A DNA stretch of 64,000 bases from Prunus persica (Eukaryota; Streptophyta; Magnoliopsida; Rosales; Rosaceae), in NCBI RefSeq assembly GCF_000346465.2, contig NC_034013.1:6351308-6415307 (forward strand), given 5' to 3'. A model generated the notes under the pieces. It did not search any database, was not told the origin of the DNA, and worked only from the letters and a program-made list of their open reading frames with translations. A program made the translations under genes and the position numbers. Shown here in pieces: positions 33,530 through 44,704 of this stretch (the stretch's first letter is position 1; every line of letters begins with the position of its first letter).

Positions 33530-34975
33530 GGGTTTGTTGAGGCCCAAAAAATCCACTGTTCGGCCCAAATATATTCCCGGCCCAATGCGATACCTTATTG
33601 AGAAGAAACCCGATTTGGGCACGCGAAAATTCGTCATATGCGCTTGCACACATGCCACGCCAAGCAAATGAGCAACACGCCATGCTACAAGCCTAAGTGG
33701 GCCCAAGCCACTCGAATGCGGGGCTTGCTTGAGTGGGTTGTGGCATGGATGGTAATAAGTTGTCATGAGGCCCATTGATGGGCCAAGAAAAATCGAAACC
33801 CATTTCTTAGGCCCAAATATGTGGGTAAGCACGAAGGGGAAAATAACCCATTACCTCAGCCAAAATAGCACATTACCTTAGAAAAAACAGCCCATCACCT
33901 TGGGAAGTTGGCCCATCCCTTTAGTGAACTAGCCTATTACCTTAAAGAATGGCCCAAGTGACTAACAAAATATCTGAAAGTCTCCAGCACATGGCTGGAG
34001 ACAAAACCATGACAAAAGCCAAAAGCCACTCACATTTGCTGGCTGCTGGAATCTCCAGCACATGGAAGGGAACACGTTTCAAGCAAAAATATCCAAAAAA
34101 TCAAGGGATACTTGAGCAAATCACCCTTTGAACCAGCATACATACCCAATTCTTTCCCTCATCAGACCTGACCATGGAAAGAGGGAAGAAAAGAGAGGAA
34201 GATGGATGACTGAAAATAGGAATTCTTCACTAGGGCAGCTACGGGAAAGGGACCTTGAGCTCCCAAAATCCCTGATTTTGTGCAAAGGAGTAGAGTAGAT
34301 TTCACCAAAATAGGATGATTGAAGGGGTGAGGGGAGAAAGGAAGGGAAAGACTTGGCAAAATGGGATAGAAACCATTAGGGTTTCTTGGAAAATGTCAGC
34401 TTCCAGCGGCTATAAAAGAGGCATCTTCTACCCAACAAGCATCAACTACATCAGAGAGCAAGCTTCCTCTCTTACTCCCAAAACCCATCAATTTTGTGCT
34501 CAGCCCATCCTTTTCCCTTAGTTTTCCCTTTTGGCAAGCTGTTCTATCACTTGACAGAGTCTTTGTCAAGCTATCGGAAAAACACTCAAGCCACCATTTT
34601 CTCTCTTTTTCCTTATGCTCAACCAAACCTCTCTGCAAAATCCTTTCTCTCCTACCTTAATACCCCGTCTTTCCCCTAGGAACACTTAATTTTGTCTTCA
34701 GTGCTAAACTCATGACAACTTTGCTCTCATGCCACAAGCCTCTCATGCCAAGCTAAGATTCTACCTGTAAGCACTAAGAATTTATCTGTAAGCAGCCATT
34801 ATTTTTGTTGGTGAAGGTAACCAAGGTGTTTCCTAATACTTTACTATCCTTTTGAAATATTTTGGGGTATGATCTTTGAACTCAGACACAAGGGGGAAAT
34901 TTCATCCATTTTGCTCTTTACTGCAGCCCAGCCCATTTGTAGCTGCTGGAAGAAAAAAAGCTCCCATAGGGTTCT
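33530..34975 (+). mobile_element. Insertion, probably a solo LTR, inside the left Copia LTR
   Basis: The left LTR loses similarity to the right one between about 33525 and 34980 and has about 750 bp more sequence there. The insert starts near TGTTGAGGCCC (33536) and has a TATA-like GCTATAAAAGAGGC at about 34410-34423, followed by a pyrimidine-rich leader, as LTRs have. No coding capacity is seen. Ends and target duplication are not resolved, and the middle of the right LTR (36508-37205) could itself be the derived state. Confidence 0.45.
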
Positions 34976-35294
34976 TGTGAGAGCTAAGGGGTTTTAAGTT
35001 GTAACCAAAATTGTTCTTACGTACTAGTGAATTTCTAGGTGGATCACCAAAAGGACGTAGGCACAAGGCCGAACCTATATAAATTTTTGTGTTCTTGTGT
35101 GTTTGCTTTCTCTATTCGGTGTGTGTATGTGTTTTATTCACAAAGGGGTTTGTGTGTGTGATGTTGCATAGTACATCAACGACAAGATCATGGAGTGTTT
35201 CTGCACAACAAGTGGTATATGAGCCTAGTTTGGCAGCGGGTATTGGTTTATGCCCAAGTGCTCTTACAATTTTAAGAGCGGCGGTGTGTTGACA

Positions 35295-36059
35295 ATGACA
35301 AGCAACAAGAAGACACCACAACCGATGTCGAGTGTAAAGGTCAAGTTGAAATCGTTCACCGACAAAGAGAACTTTACTCTTTGGCAAAGGAGGATGAAGT
35401 ATGTACTTAAGAAGCAGGTTTCTGTGTAGTCTTGGTAGGCAAAGAAAAGAAGCAGGACACCATGACGGATGTGGAGTGGGACAACCTAGATGAGCTTGCT
35501 AAAGGGTCTATCGAACAACACCTCACTAATGAAGTGTTGTGTAATGCGATGGAAGACAACGCGAAGTAGACATAGGAGAAACTTGAAGAGATGTTTGAGT
35601 CAAAATCATTGTCCAACAAGCTCTTCTTGAAGGAAGAGCTTCACTCTTTAAAGATGGAGGAAGGCGCAAGTCTAATGGAGCATGTCAGCACCTTTAATAG
35701 GTGTATTGCAAATTTGCAAAGAATGGATGAGGTTTATAAGTTAGAAGATAAGGCCGTGATATTTTTGACATTTCTGCCTCTATCTTATAAGCACTTCCGC
35801 ATGACGCTTATGTTCAGCAAGGGAACTTTGAAGTATAAAGACGTGATCGATGCAAGACATCCTAACGCATGACATGATAGTTCAACATTCTGGAGATAGC
35901 TCTCAAGGTAAAGGCCTTATGGTGAGGACCGGAGGGCGGGGTCATTCAAGCAAGCATGGGGACAAGTCAAACAATGGTGGAAATTCTAGATTTGAGAACA
36001 ATGAAGGGTGTTTCAAGTGTGGATCAAAGGACCATTGGAAGCGGAATTGTCTAGGATGA
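35295..36059 (+). pseudogene. Copia gag relic
   Basis: Broken frames encode a Copia gag. The start resembles KVKLKSFTDKENFTLWQRRM (about 35330-35395). A UBN2-type middle region follows (35591-35860). A zinc knuckle C-F-K-C-G-S-K-D-H-W-K-R-N-C (CX2CX4HX4C) lies at about 36010-36052. At least three stops or frame changes interrupt it (a TAG after about 35425, another near 35568, and a change of frame around 35860). The knuckle frame stops exactly where the right LTR begins. Confidence 0.85.
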
Positions 36060-37433
36060 TGAGGGAGAAGGAACCAAAGGCTGCAAAATGAGTAGGGGGA
36101 TGAGAAGAATAAGTCTAAGAAATGAGCAGCAGAGTGCCAGTGACTGGTCATCATTGGACAGGCGACCGGTGGCTTTATACCGAGAGCTCAGGTCGTCTCT
36201 TCAACTCCATGCGATCGGTCGCCCAATCCCGATGACCAATCGCCATATGAGTAGTGCCGCACGTGATTTCGACGTTTTGGCGTGTTTGACTTGGTTTTCC
36301 TATTATTTTTGAGGTTTTCTAGCCTAATTTAATAGGGTTTTGGTTTACTATTTCCTAGTTAACTTGCAGCAAAAGTCCTATGCATTATAAATAGGAATTT
36401 CAGGGCTAGGTTAATAAGAAGAGAGAGACACAAGGGAATTCAAGACGGAATTTAATGGTGTTTTCTAGAGCATCAAAGAGTTTGAGCAAATGGTGAGAGA
36501 AAAGAGAGCTAGGGTTCTTGGGATATGTAAGGGGAGGTTTAAATTGTGTTGGATATCTAGTTGTATGGATATGGCTATGGTAGGATGAAAGATGCTTCAA
36601 GGCACGTATAAATACATTGTCTTTCAGACATTATTTGACCCCACAACTTGTGTGCAAAGGGGTTGAGTAAATAAGCTATTTGGATACAATGAAGCCTTAG
36701 CCTATATATGTGGATACAAGGATGCTCAAGAATATCTAGGAGTTAATATTGTAGGATATAACTTCTAGATGGTTTGCTTTTAGAGAAATAGATGGAGAAG
36801 AGTATTGGTTGAATTGTATATCCCTTTGGCAGAGAACCCTCCTCCATTTATAGAAAGGTTTGTGTCTTTTATGAATTGGTGTTATTCAAATTCAGAAATC
36901 CATGTAACTCTTGGATTGCACCTCTTTATCAAGAGGTACCACTTCAATGAGAACACATCTCTTCTGTGTTTTTATTTTTGAAATATGTATATGAAGTGTT
37001 TCTAACATTCATATATCTAATTCAAACACCTAGGTATCAAGAGACACATCTAAACACTCAAAAGGCACTTCAAAATCGCACCCAAGACACGAAGGGACCG
37101 ATCATTTTTTCCGATGACTAGTTGCTTTGCATAGAGAGCAAATATGAAACATTGTGCCAAAAATGACCGGTCACTTTTTACAACATCATCATATTTTGAA
37201 AAATATCTCTTATGAGTTGTAACCAAAATTGTTCTTAGATGTTAGTGAATTTCTTGAGTCGATTACCAAGAAGACATAAACACAAGGTCAAATTTTTATA
37301 AATCTTTGTGTTCTTGTGTGTTTGCTTTCTCTCTTCGGTGCGTGTGTGTTTTATTCTCAAAAGGGTTTCTGTGTGTGCCGTCGCATAGTCTATCAACAAT
37401 AAGATCTTGGAGTATTTCCGCACATGATAGGGA

Positions 37434-38803
37434 ACCAACTTTTGTGTTGTGTCAATAAGAAATTAAAAATGAGATACTAAATAGGGATACCGATAGTGAC
37501 ACAACACCTTATTTGTCTTCGATGCTCAAGAGGCCATATATAGAAATTGGAGTCAATGGTTCAACAATAAGCGCTTTAGCATTGAAGACATTAACTCTCA
37601 CGCCAGAGAGGTACCGAATTCTGTGAAGAGTATGCTTAACACGTTTTTGATAGTACACTTGACGAGGGTTTAGCTTTGTGGTTGTGAACTTGTGAGGACT
37701 AAAGAGCAAGCAAACATTGCCTCACATGGTGTAGATATAGAGATCACAATTATTGAGAGTGAAGTTGTACGTTTAACGTCCCCTCTCTCCACACTTCAAT
37801 GCTTGATATCAAAAATTGACTCACCCACAGAGATTTAGTGCACGTCCCATGCATATTGAGAAACTTCACATCAAATTTTATCCCATTATATCTCCATCTG
37901 TCTTTGAAAAAGGCGTTATGAATTCATCGCTCTTTTTTACTGAGTGTACACAATTGATTTTATTTCTTTTTGTCAATTATTATTTTTTCTTTTTTCTGGA
38001 ACATATTTTGTTACTGCTTTTGTTGATATTTTCGTATTTTCAAATTCAAGATGATGCTTGGATATAGGTCACCATCAGCTCAAGTCATAATTTGGGCTTT
38101 TTCCCAATATTTATTTATTTTTCTGGTAAGCAATTTGCCCAATTTTTTGAGTAAGCATTGTGGAATTCTGAGAGTGAAGAGTTAAGATGATATGCTGACG
38201 AAAGAGAGAACCATGGCATACTTTGCTCCACTAGTTTTCTGTGAGATAGTTAAAGAGCTCTCTCTGTTACTAAATGCAAAGTTGCTCAATTGGGAGCATT
38301 TTCAGGCATGGCTCAATAATTAAATAACCATGGCCCATTATTGAATTAACTTTAATAGGAGAAAGATTTCCATGAAACGGAGATAGCACTACATACGTGA
38401 TAACACTTCTACGTGGCATAATATTATTGTCCGGACATAGCAAACCAATGCTATCCTCCCGTTGCAACCAAGTTTTACTCTGTCAATAGAAAGCTGCCCT
38501 TTTAATTACTTTGCTCATTGATTCATCAAATGTGACTGGTCACAGACACACGCATAAGATTAATTTTCTTACCCCACTACCCAACAACTTAGCAAGTACA
38601 AAAGGACCAATTTGCTTGTTAAAATATCATTTAGGATGCAGCTCAATTTTGTTTCTGATTTACCATAAAAAACACATGCACTTTTTATATCTTTGAATCT
38701 TACTGCACTAAATTATACATGAATTTTGATGGATCAAATTAAATAGAGATACATTTCTTAGATAGACACACAAATTTACCAGAAACTGTGATTTTGAAGA
38801 CTG
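37434..38803. other. Intergenic, no gene recognised
   Basis: AT-rich. An open frame on the minus strand at 37509-37709 and one on the plus strand at 37816-38067 have no recognisable domain. The right end should hold the 3' UTR of the BAHD-like gene. Confidence 0.4.
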
Positions 38804-40015
38804 CTAGAATTCATCCTGATAAGGAACTGTGACAATCACTTTCACTTCATCAGGGCAACCCTTTTGATCAGCTGATGGCATTGCCATGACAAGTCCACCG
38901 GAAACGAATCCGATCCAATATGAAACAAGAGCAGGCTTATTCCCTTTGCGAAATTCGATGTCATTTGCGCCGAAATCATCCCAGATTGCTGCTGCAATTT
39001 GACTCTGAAGGCCTGATTTCGGCTTAATAAGTCCATCTTTTGGAAAGTTCTCAACCTTGATTGAATTGCAGGACTTGGTCTTCAAAAACAAGGACCACTT
39101 GGGAGTCATTTTGGTACCAAACTTGCGCTCTGCTTCTTCAACACAAAATTGCAATGCATAATCATTCTCCGAATTCACATGCTCCCCCGGGATAGTGAAA
39201 ATCGTAGTTTGGCTAGATTTTTTGCTAGTATTAGAGCTAAATATGCTAGTGGGGGAGCTATCAGTACATTTTTTAGTGTTAGGGAAATAATACATTGGTG
39301 CTGCAGGTAGATCATCTTTTGAAAGCATATTGTTGTGGATGTCAGCCCATTTCTTGATGAAGTTTTCCTTCAACAAAATGTCTGCCAGAAGAAGGCTGCA
39401 GCTAATTCCTATTGAGCATCCTCCACACTGGAAATTGGTCACCTAAGAAACACAAAAGTATTATAAATAAATAAATAAAAGAGCTTGATCCATAAATTCA
39501 ACACCAAGCTCCTACGTATGATTTCTTAATTAATTAATTACCTGAACATAAACAAGTGGAGAGTACTGAGGATTTTGTTCATCAATATCTTTCCAAAACA
39601 CAAGCTCAGCTTCTGCATCCTTTCTGCCTCTGCTGGCCCTGAAATCAAGAAACTCAGACAAGGAAGCTGGGATCCTTGTCTCAAGAAGTCTAATGCCACT
39701 GTCATTTGACACAATCTCCATCAATTCATCTCCTTCTCGAAACCGACCAGCAAATATTGGTTGCTCCAACAAGGCCCTTGCTAGTGACTCCTTGAGCCAT
39801 CCAACATGAAACCAACGAGCATCATCTTGGCTTGCCTTTGCGTGGTAAAGAAGGATGTGCAGGCAATGCCTGAATATTCCCGAACCGATAGGGTCTGCCG
39901 TCAACACTTGGCGTGCTTGTCGTGGCTCCGTTATTCTCAACGGTGTCACAGTCTGCACAGATTCCATGTGTATTTCTGGGATAAGCTCACTTTTGGACAT
40001 TGCCATCTTGCACAA
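38804..40015 (-). CDS. BAHD-fold acyltransferase-like protein with degenerate catalytic motif
   Basis: Two exons (39542-40015 and 38804-39442) joined by a GT-AG intron in phase 0, 370 aa, shorter than the 430-460 aa usual for BAHD enzymes. The N-terminal region has the family's LSxxD-like start (LTADPIGSGIFRHCLHILLY), PIFAGRF, and then VQVTNFQCGG, which leads into the active-site loop. There the canonical HXXXD is replaced: the loop reads GISCSLLLAD, so Asp is kept but His is Leu. The structural DFGWG motif near the C-terminus is changed to DFGAND followed by extra residues. The frame is open with no lesions, so this may be a functional non-catalytic member, as known for CER2-like BAHD proteins, rather than a pseudogene. 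The exact clade is not determined. Alternative starts lie at 40006 and 40000. Confidence 0.85.
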
Positions 40016-41071
40016 AAGGGAATGGAGTTACTACTCTCATATATATATATATATATATATATAAATTACAAAATATGCTTATTGCTTTTTATCATAAATG
40101 CTCTCTTTTTCGTCAAACAGTCTGTCATCATGTGATGCTATAAATTCTGAATATAAACCATTTTAGGACTAAGATCTCCTTTATAAGTTTTCAAAGAGGT
40201 TTTGGTATACCCTAGTCTTGGAATAAGGTAGCCTCCACTCCCTCTAAACTTTTCGAAACCGTGAATATAAACCATTCTAAATCAAGAGAAATAATAATAC
40301 GTATGATTGCGGTAGCGTAATTAATAATGCGTTAGATATTTAAAAAGACAAAGTTCCTTGTTTCACAATTAATGGAAAGAATTGCATAAGTATTTTAAGA
40401 ATGAACAAGTCATGCATTCTCAATGCATTCAACTTGGGAAATGTATGACTTTTTATGCAGCTGAGTTAGACGCGCAGGTGGTGGATATGCTTCACCGTCA
40501 TCACATAAATATATGGTTAGTTGATACAATTTTTCGTTTTCTAATAAATGCACCGTTCATATAGCGCGATCAATTAAAACAACTATTAATTGAGCCTAAA
40601 AAAGGGATTATAGGAGGGCAAACTACCCTCTCCAAGGTGGTCTAGCTCCTCACGTTTTGGCTATGTCATTCAAGGCAAAATGACAAAGGCTGCCCTACAA
40701 GTTAATGACAAATGTGTAATGGGCAGTGCTACGTACGGATTCCCTAGCACATGTTGGGTTTAGCATTTATATTTGTGTTAATGGTTGTACACTTATTATA
40801 CATGTACATATTTCTTCATACAATTGACAGTTGGTAGGTGAATGTGTTTGTTGATTTTGGTTTGAAGATGCTGTTGGGATTCAACATGTTTATGAGAATC
40901 AAGTCTTTGTACGAGTTAAAAAAATAAAAAATTTACAAGATGATGATTACAGATCATCAAATATAGGCACAATAATGTGTATATATGTATCTATACATAT
41001 TTCATGTCATGGTGTAGCAGAACATAGGCCCAAAACATACTTGTGATGAGGTATTTAAAGACAATTTGTAA
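40016..41071. other. Upstream region of the BAHD-like gene
   Basis: Begins with a (TA)n microsatellite (40039-40063) immediately upstream of the minus-strand start, which may include or mask the TATA region. The rest is AT-rich, without recognisable features. Confidence 0.4.
40039..40063. repeat. (TA)n microsatellite upstream of the BAHD-like gene
   Basis: 12 TA units about 25 bp upstream of the first start codon. Confidence 0.9.
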
Positions 41072-41448
41072 GGCTTATTTGTTGACATGCCTCCTGTGGT
41101 TTTCAAAAGTCTCAGTTTGCCCTCTGACATTTCAAATGACTCAATTTCCCCCCTGAACTTCTATTACGTGACCAAGGTTGCTCCATTCCGTTAGTTTTCA
41201 GATCAAACCGTTAAATCAACTGACTTGGCACGGGTATTTTGATAAATTTGACTATTTAAAATTCAAAATAAATATAAAAAATGCTTGAAATTATTTAAAA
41301 TAGAGTTAAGATAAAAATATCTCCTTTTTTCTCCCTCAATCATCAACCCCCACCACTTTCTCCCTAATCTCAACCAACCCCAGCAACCACCTTTCCCATC
41401 CCCATTCCTCTGTCAAAATAAAGATACCCAAAAAACTTAGCAACCTTC

Positions 41449-41451
<3 letters not shown>

Positions 41452-41501
<50 letters not shown>
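41452..41501. repeat. (CT)n microsatellite, left arm of the fold-back element
   Basis: About 25 CT units, mirrored by (GA)n in the opposite arm. Confidence 0.95.
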
Positions 41502-41505
<4 letters not shown>

Positions 41506-41599
41506 CAAAAAATCAGCTCTCCACTGTAACATCCCACATCGACCAACAGAGAGGGGGTGATGTGTCTTATATGTATATGCCCACCTCCATCTAGCACGA

Positions 41600-41712
41600 G
41601 GCATTTTGGGAGCTCACTGGCTTCGGATTCCATGGGAACTCCGAAGTTAAGTGAGTTGGGGCTAGAGCAATCCCATGATGGGTGACCTACTGGGAAGTTG
41701 CTCGTGAGTTCT
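41600..41712 (+). repeat. 5S-rRNA-derived segment in the left Cassandra LTR
   Basis: Retains GAACTCCGAAGTTAAG (A-box region of 5S) and GATGGGTGACCTACTGGGAA (C-box region), the internal pol III promoter elements of 5S rRNA. The 5' part is diverged, so this is not a functional 5S gene. Confidence 0.9.
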
Positions 41713-41946
41713 CAGAAACAAAATCGTGAGGGCAGAGAGGGGGGGTCAAAAGCGAACAATATTGTGTTACGGCGGAGCAGATCGCGGGATGTGACAATTT
41801 GGTATCAGAGCCACTCTGCCGTGTGGTGAGAGTGTGCCGACGAGGGAGTCGGGTCCCTAAGGGGGGTGGATTGTAATATCCCACATCGACCAATGGAGAA
41901 GAGGTGATGTGCCCTTATATGTACATGCCCACCTCCTTTTAGCATG

Positions 41947-42060
41947 AGGTCTTTTGGGAGCTCACTGACTTAGGATTCCATGAGAACTCCGAAGTTAAGA
42001 GAGTTGGGGCTAGAGCAATCCTAGGATGGGTGACCTAATGAGAAGTTGCTCGTGAGTTCC
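41947..42060 (+). repeat. 5S-rRNA-derived segment in the right Cassandra LTR
   Basis: Same arrangement as in the left LTR, with GAACTCCGAAGTTAAG and GATGGGTGACCTAATGAGAA, slightly more changed in the C-box region. Confidence 0.9.
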
Positions 42061-42313
42061 TAGAAACAAAACCGTGAGGGCGGATAGGGGGGCCCAAATC
42101 AGACAATATCGTGCTGCGGCGGAGTCGATCCTTGGATGTGACATCCAGTCTCTTCGACATCATCAAACCCTAACTAACAATTCACCCGATGTCTCTCTCC
42201 TTCTTTGGCTCCCACCAAGGGAGATAAGGACTGCCACATATGCGAAATCTGAAGTCAATTAGTGATTTTATTTGTGAGTTTTGAGCCTTTTGACAATTGA
42301 GGGGAGGAGGTTG

Positions 42314-42316
<3 letters not shown>

Positions 42317-42379
<63 letters not shown>
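42317..42379. repeat. (GA)n microsatellite, right arm of the fold-back element
   Basis: About 31 GA units, longer than the mirrored CT run. Confidence 0.95.
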
Positions 42380-42383
<4 letters not shown>

Positions 42384-42774
42384 GAGAAGTTGGGGTGGGT
42401 TTTTTCTAGGTGTGGGTTGGTTGGGCAGTGGGGCTGGTTGAGATAAGGGAGAAGGTGGTGGGAGTTGATGATTAGGGATAATAAAAAAAAGGACATTTTT
42501 ATCTTTATTTTTATTTATTCCTATTTTAAATAATTTCAAGCATTTTTTTTAATTTTTAATTTGAATCTTTTAATTTTTAATAGTTAAAGTTACCAAAATA
42601 ACCATGTCACTTCAACTGATTTAATTGTTTTTATCTGAAAACTAACAGAATGGGGTAACCTTGGTCACATAATGGAAGTTCAAAGAGGAGATTGAGTCAT
42701 TTAAAATATTAGAGGACAAACTGAGACTATTTGAAAAACTTATGGGGCATTTCAACAAATAAACCAAGTTGTAA

Positions 42775-43828
42775 TGCTTCAAGTACTTGTATAAATAAAC
42801 ACAACGATTTCCGACCCTCTCCCTAAACTGTCAGTGGGAATCTTCAAGAATCATAATGTGCCATCGTTTACAAGGTGACCATGATGAGATAAAACTGTCA
42901 TGTTTTAACAAATCGTAAAGGCTTTTTATATTGAAGCATAAAGCAGCTATAAAAAGGAATAAGGTTGCCTAGTTTTTTTTTATAGGTATAAGCCTAAGGG
43001 CTTCTAATAATGGAGTATTGAGGGACAAATGGGGTTAGCCGACCCCATGCCAGTTGGAAAAAAAGGGGTGAAGTTCTCATGCTACCCAATGCTTGCTGGA
43101 GTGCGACCCTAAGGCGGCCCGCACACCAACTATTCGACTAAATGAGCGAGAGGGACCTTGTTCTGCTGCCCTGTGTAGCGCAGGCGAGACTGTCTTTTTT
43201 TTTTTTTTGTTTTTTTAATAAAAAAAATGCCTGGCCAAAACGACGCTGTTTTGGTCTAGGTGTGTTTTTTTATTTATTTATAAATTACCTGGCTTCAAAA
43301 CGGTGTCGTTTTAAGCCAGGTTAAAAGAAAAGGAAAAAAAGGAAGAACCATCATCCTTACTCGACTCCAACAGCCTCCAAATCCCAAAAACCCAATTTCT
43401 TCCACATTTTCCCTCTCCTCTCTCAAACCTTAATCCTTAACCTCCAGACCGGCGCAAACCACCCCCTTGCCGCCACGGCGCTACCACCTCTCATAAATTC
43501 AAGTGAGTAGGACTCCTACATAATCATTTTTAGTGTTAATTTTTTCTTTAAAAATTTGGAGACTTTTACACTATGACCCTATGACCATATGAGGTCACAA
43601 TCCTGCATCCGCCATTGATGATAACCAGGTGTCTTTGGTGACATTGTGCCGAACTAGTCCACCTAAATTATAATATGTGTATAATCAGTAATATTAATAT
43701 ATCATATTTAGACCTAAAAAGTGAACCCTATAAGGAAAGAAAGGACCGATATATGCATGCAAGAACCATCTTAACATAACTTCAATACATAACAATGTTA
43801 ACGTTCCAGGAAACACAAAAATAATTTT
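42775..43828. other. Intergenic, possible SINE tail and paired short hairpins
   Basis: A T-run at 42974-42981 followed by about 150 bp of non-AT-rich sequence (to about 43140) resembles a minus-strand SINE, but no clear A/B boxes were fixed. At 43230-43260 and 43287-43321 there are two short palindromes. The segment 43330-43510 is pyrimidine-rich and ends in a GT-containing site, like a captured 5' leader. No ORF of interest. Confidence 0.35.
43230..43321. repeat. Two adjacent hairpins built on CCTGGC and AAAACG
   Basis: 43230-43260 pairs CCTGGCCAAAAC with GTTTTGGTCTAGG. 43287-43321 pairs ACCTGGCTTCAAAACG with CGTTTTAAGCCAGGT around a 4-base loop. Confidence 0.7.
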
Positions 43829-44030
43829 TCAGATCTTAAGGCTCTCTATGTAGGATTTTTCCTCTTTGAAGGAGAGAAACTTCATATATTCATCCAAGCT
43901 ACTTGCGCTGTATCTTTCTGGATGATCTTCATCAACAAGCTCTGTGGCAGGCTCCACCATATCTTCCATGGCTAGGCTAAGAAAGCTACCTACAGAAGCC
44001 CTACTCATTAGAGGGCTTGGCACTATAAAA
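43829..44030 (-). pseudogene. Dioxygenase copy 1, third exon, 3' part
   Basis: From the other side of the CACTA element: PSPLMSRASVGSFLSLAMED to the stop at 43829, matching the C-terminus of DOXC dioxygenases. Its frame does not match the 5' part, even after removing the element and one duplication. Confidence 0.85.
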
Positions 44031-44704
44031 AAAGTGGCAACAATTACCGTTTTGTCATCAATTTTGGTACCTGTTGTGGGAGTTACTAAAGGCTTTAGTC
44101 ACTAAAAAAAGCAAAAAAGGTGATTGAAAGCCTTTTTAGTCACCAAAAAAGTCAAAAAAAGGTGATTAAAGCCTTTAATATCAGCACTTCCAGCAGTGCA
44201 ACCAAGAGGAGGGCCGGGGGGGGTGTGTGGGGGGTGTGTTGGTTTGGCCCAAAATCTCGTTTCCAGAACAAAAAATGGCCTGAGCATATGGTGGCACCCA
44301 GCAGACTGGGCTAGCCCCAGTTTTGCAATGACGTCAGTTGTGGTGTTCAAAATTTTTTTAAAGTTGGCGCGTGCGTTGCACGCCCCACCGTTAAAAAAAA
44401 TTGCACGCGCTATACAGTAGCCACCAATGGCTAGCTTCCACGTGTCAGCGTCTGGGCTCTCTGATAAATTTTTTTTCCTCCAATCCAACGGCAGCCAATT
44501 TTTGTGCAATAAAAAAAAAGAAAAAAAAATTGAATTTTAAAAAAAAAAAAAAATTAATGAATTTTTTTTTTTCTGCTATAAATATCAACCAATACTCTTC
44601 ATTTTTAACACCAAATCCTCATACATTTTCTTCTCCTTCAACTATTATTTGCTTTCTACTCACTATTATTTTCACTTTCAAGTTTTATTTTTCTATATCA
44701 TATT

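Larger units (their letters stand above)
33102..37433 (+). mobile_element. Copia-type element reduced to LTR-gag-LTR, 5' LTR interrupted
   Basis: Two long direct repeats bracket a short internal region. The first repeat has a 5' part at 33102-33525 and a 3' part at about 34980-35205. The second has the same parts at 36057-36508 and about 37205-37433. Landmarks shared in order are ACCAAAG near the start, GATCGGTCGCCCAA, TAGCAAAAGTCCTATGCAT-like words, CAATAAGAAGAGAGAGACAC, and GTGTTCTTGTGTGTTTGCTTTCTC near the end. Just after the left LTR, AAGTGGTATATGAGCC (about 35209) is a near match to the iMet-tRNA primer site used by Copia elements. Inside is a gag relic only, which runs straight into the second LTR: pol is missing. 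No target duplication was established. Confidence 0.75.
41525..42143 (+). mobile_element. Cassandra-type TRIM retrotransposon
   Basis: Two 272-bp LTRs (41525-41796 and 41872-42143), both TGTAA...GTGACA, flank a 75-bp internal region. The internal region begins with a primer site ATTTGGTATCAGAGCC (about 41797) and ends with a purine tract AAGGGGGGTGGA before the second LTR. Target duplications are TCCAC (41520-41524) and TCCAG (42144-42148). Each LTR contains a 5S-rRNA-derived segment, the hallmark of the Cassandra family. Non-coding, mobilised in trans by an autonomous LTR element. Confidence 0.95.
41072..42765. mobile_element. Fold-back Mutator-like element, interrupted by a Cassandra TRIM
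   Basis: Two arms of about 430 bp are inverted repeats of each other. The left arm has GGCTTATTTGTTGACATGCC at its tip, then GTCTCAGTTTG, GACCAAGGTTG and TGCTTGAAATTATTTAAAATAG; the right arm carries the same words reversed and complemented. The target duplication is 9 bp: AATTTGTAA (41063-41071) and AAGTTGTAA (42766-42774), one mismatch, which is Mutator-like. Each arm holds a dinucleotide run at the mirrored place: (CT)n at 41452-41501 and (GA)n at 42317-42379. Between the arms lies a 619-bp Cassandra element. No transposase. Confidence 0.85.

Noticed and set aside
41600..42060. Possible functional 5S rRNA genes
   Set aside because: Both copies lie within LTRs with diverged 5' halves and changed boxes. 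This is the known Cassandra arrangement, not a 5S array.
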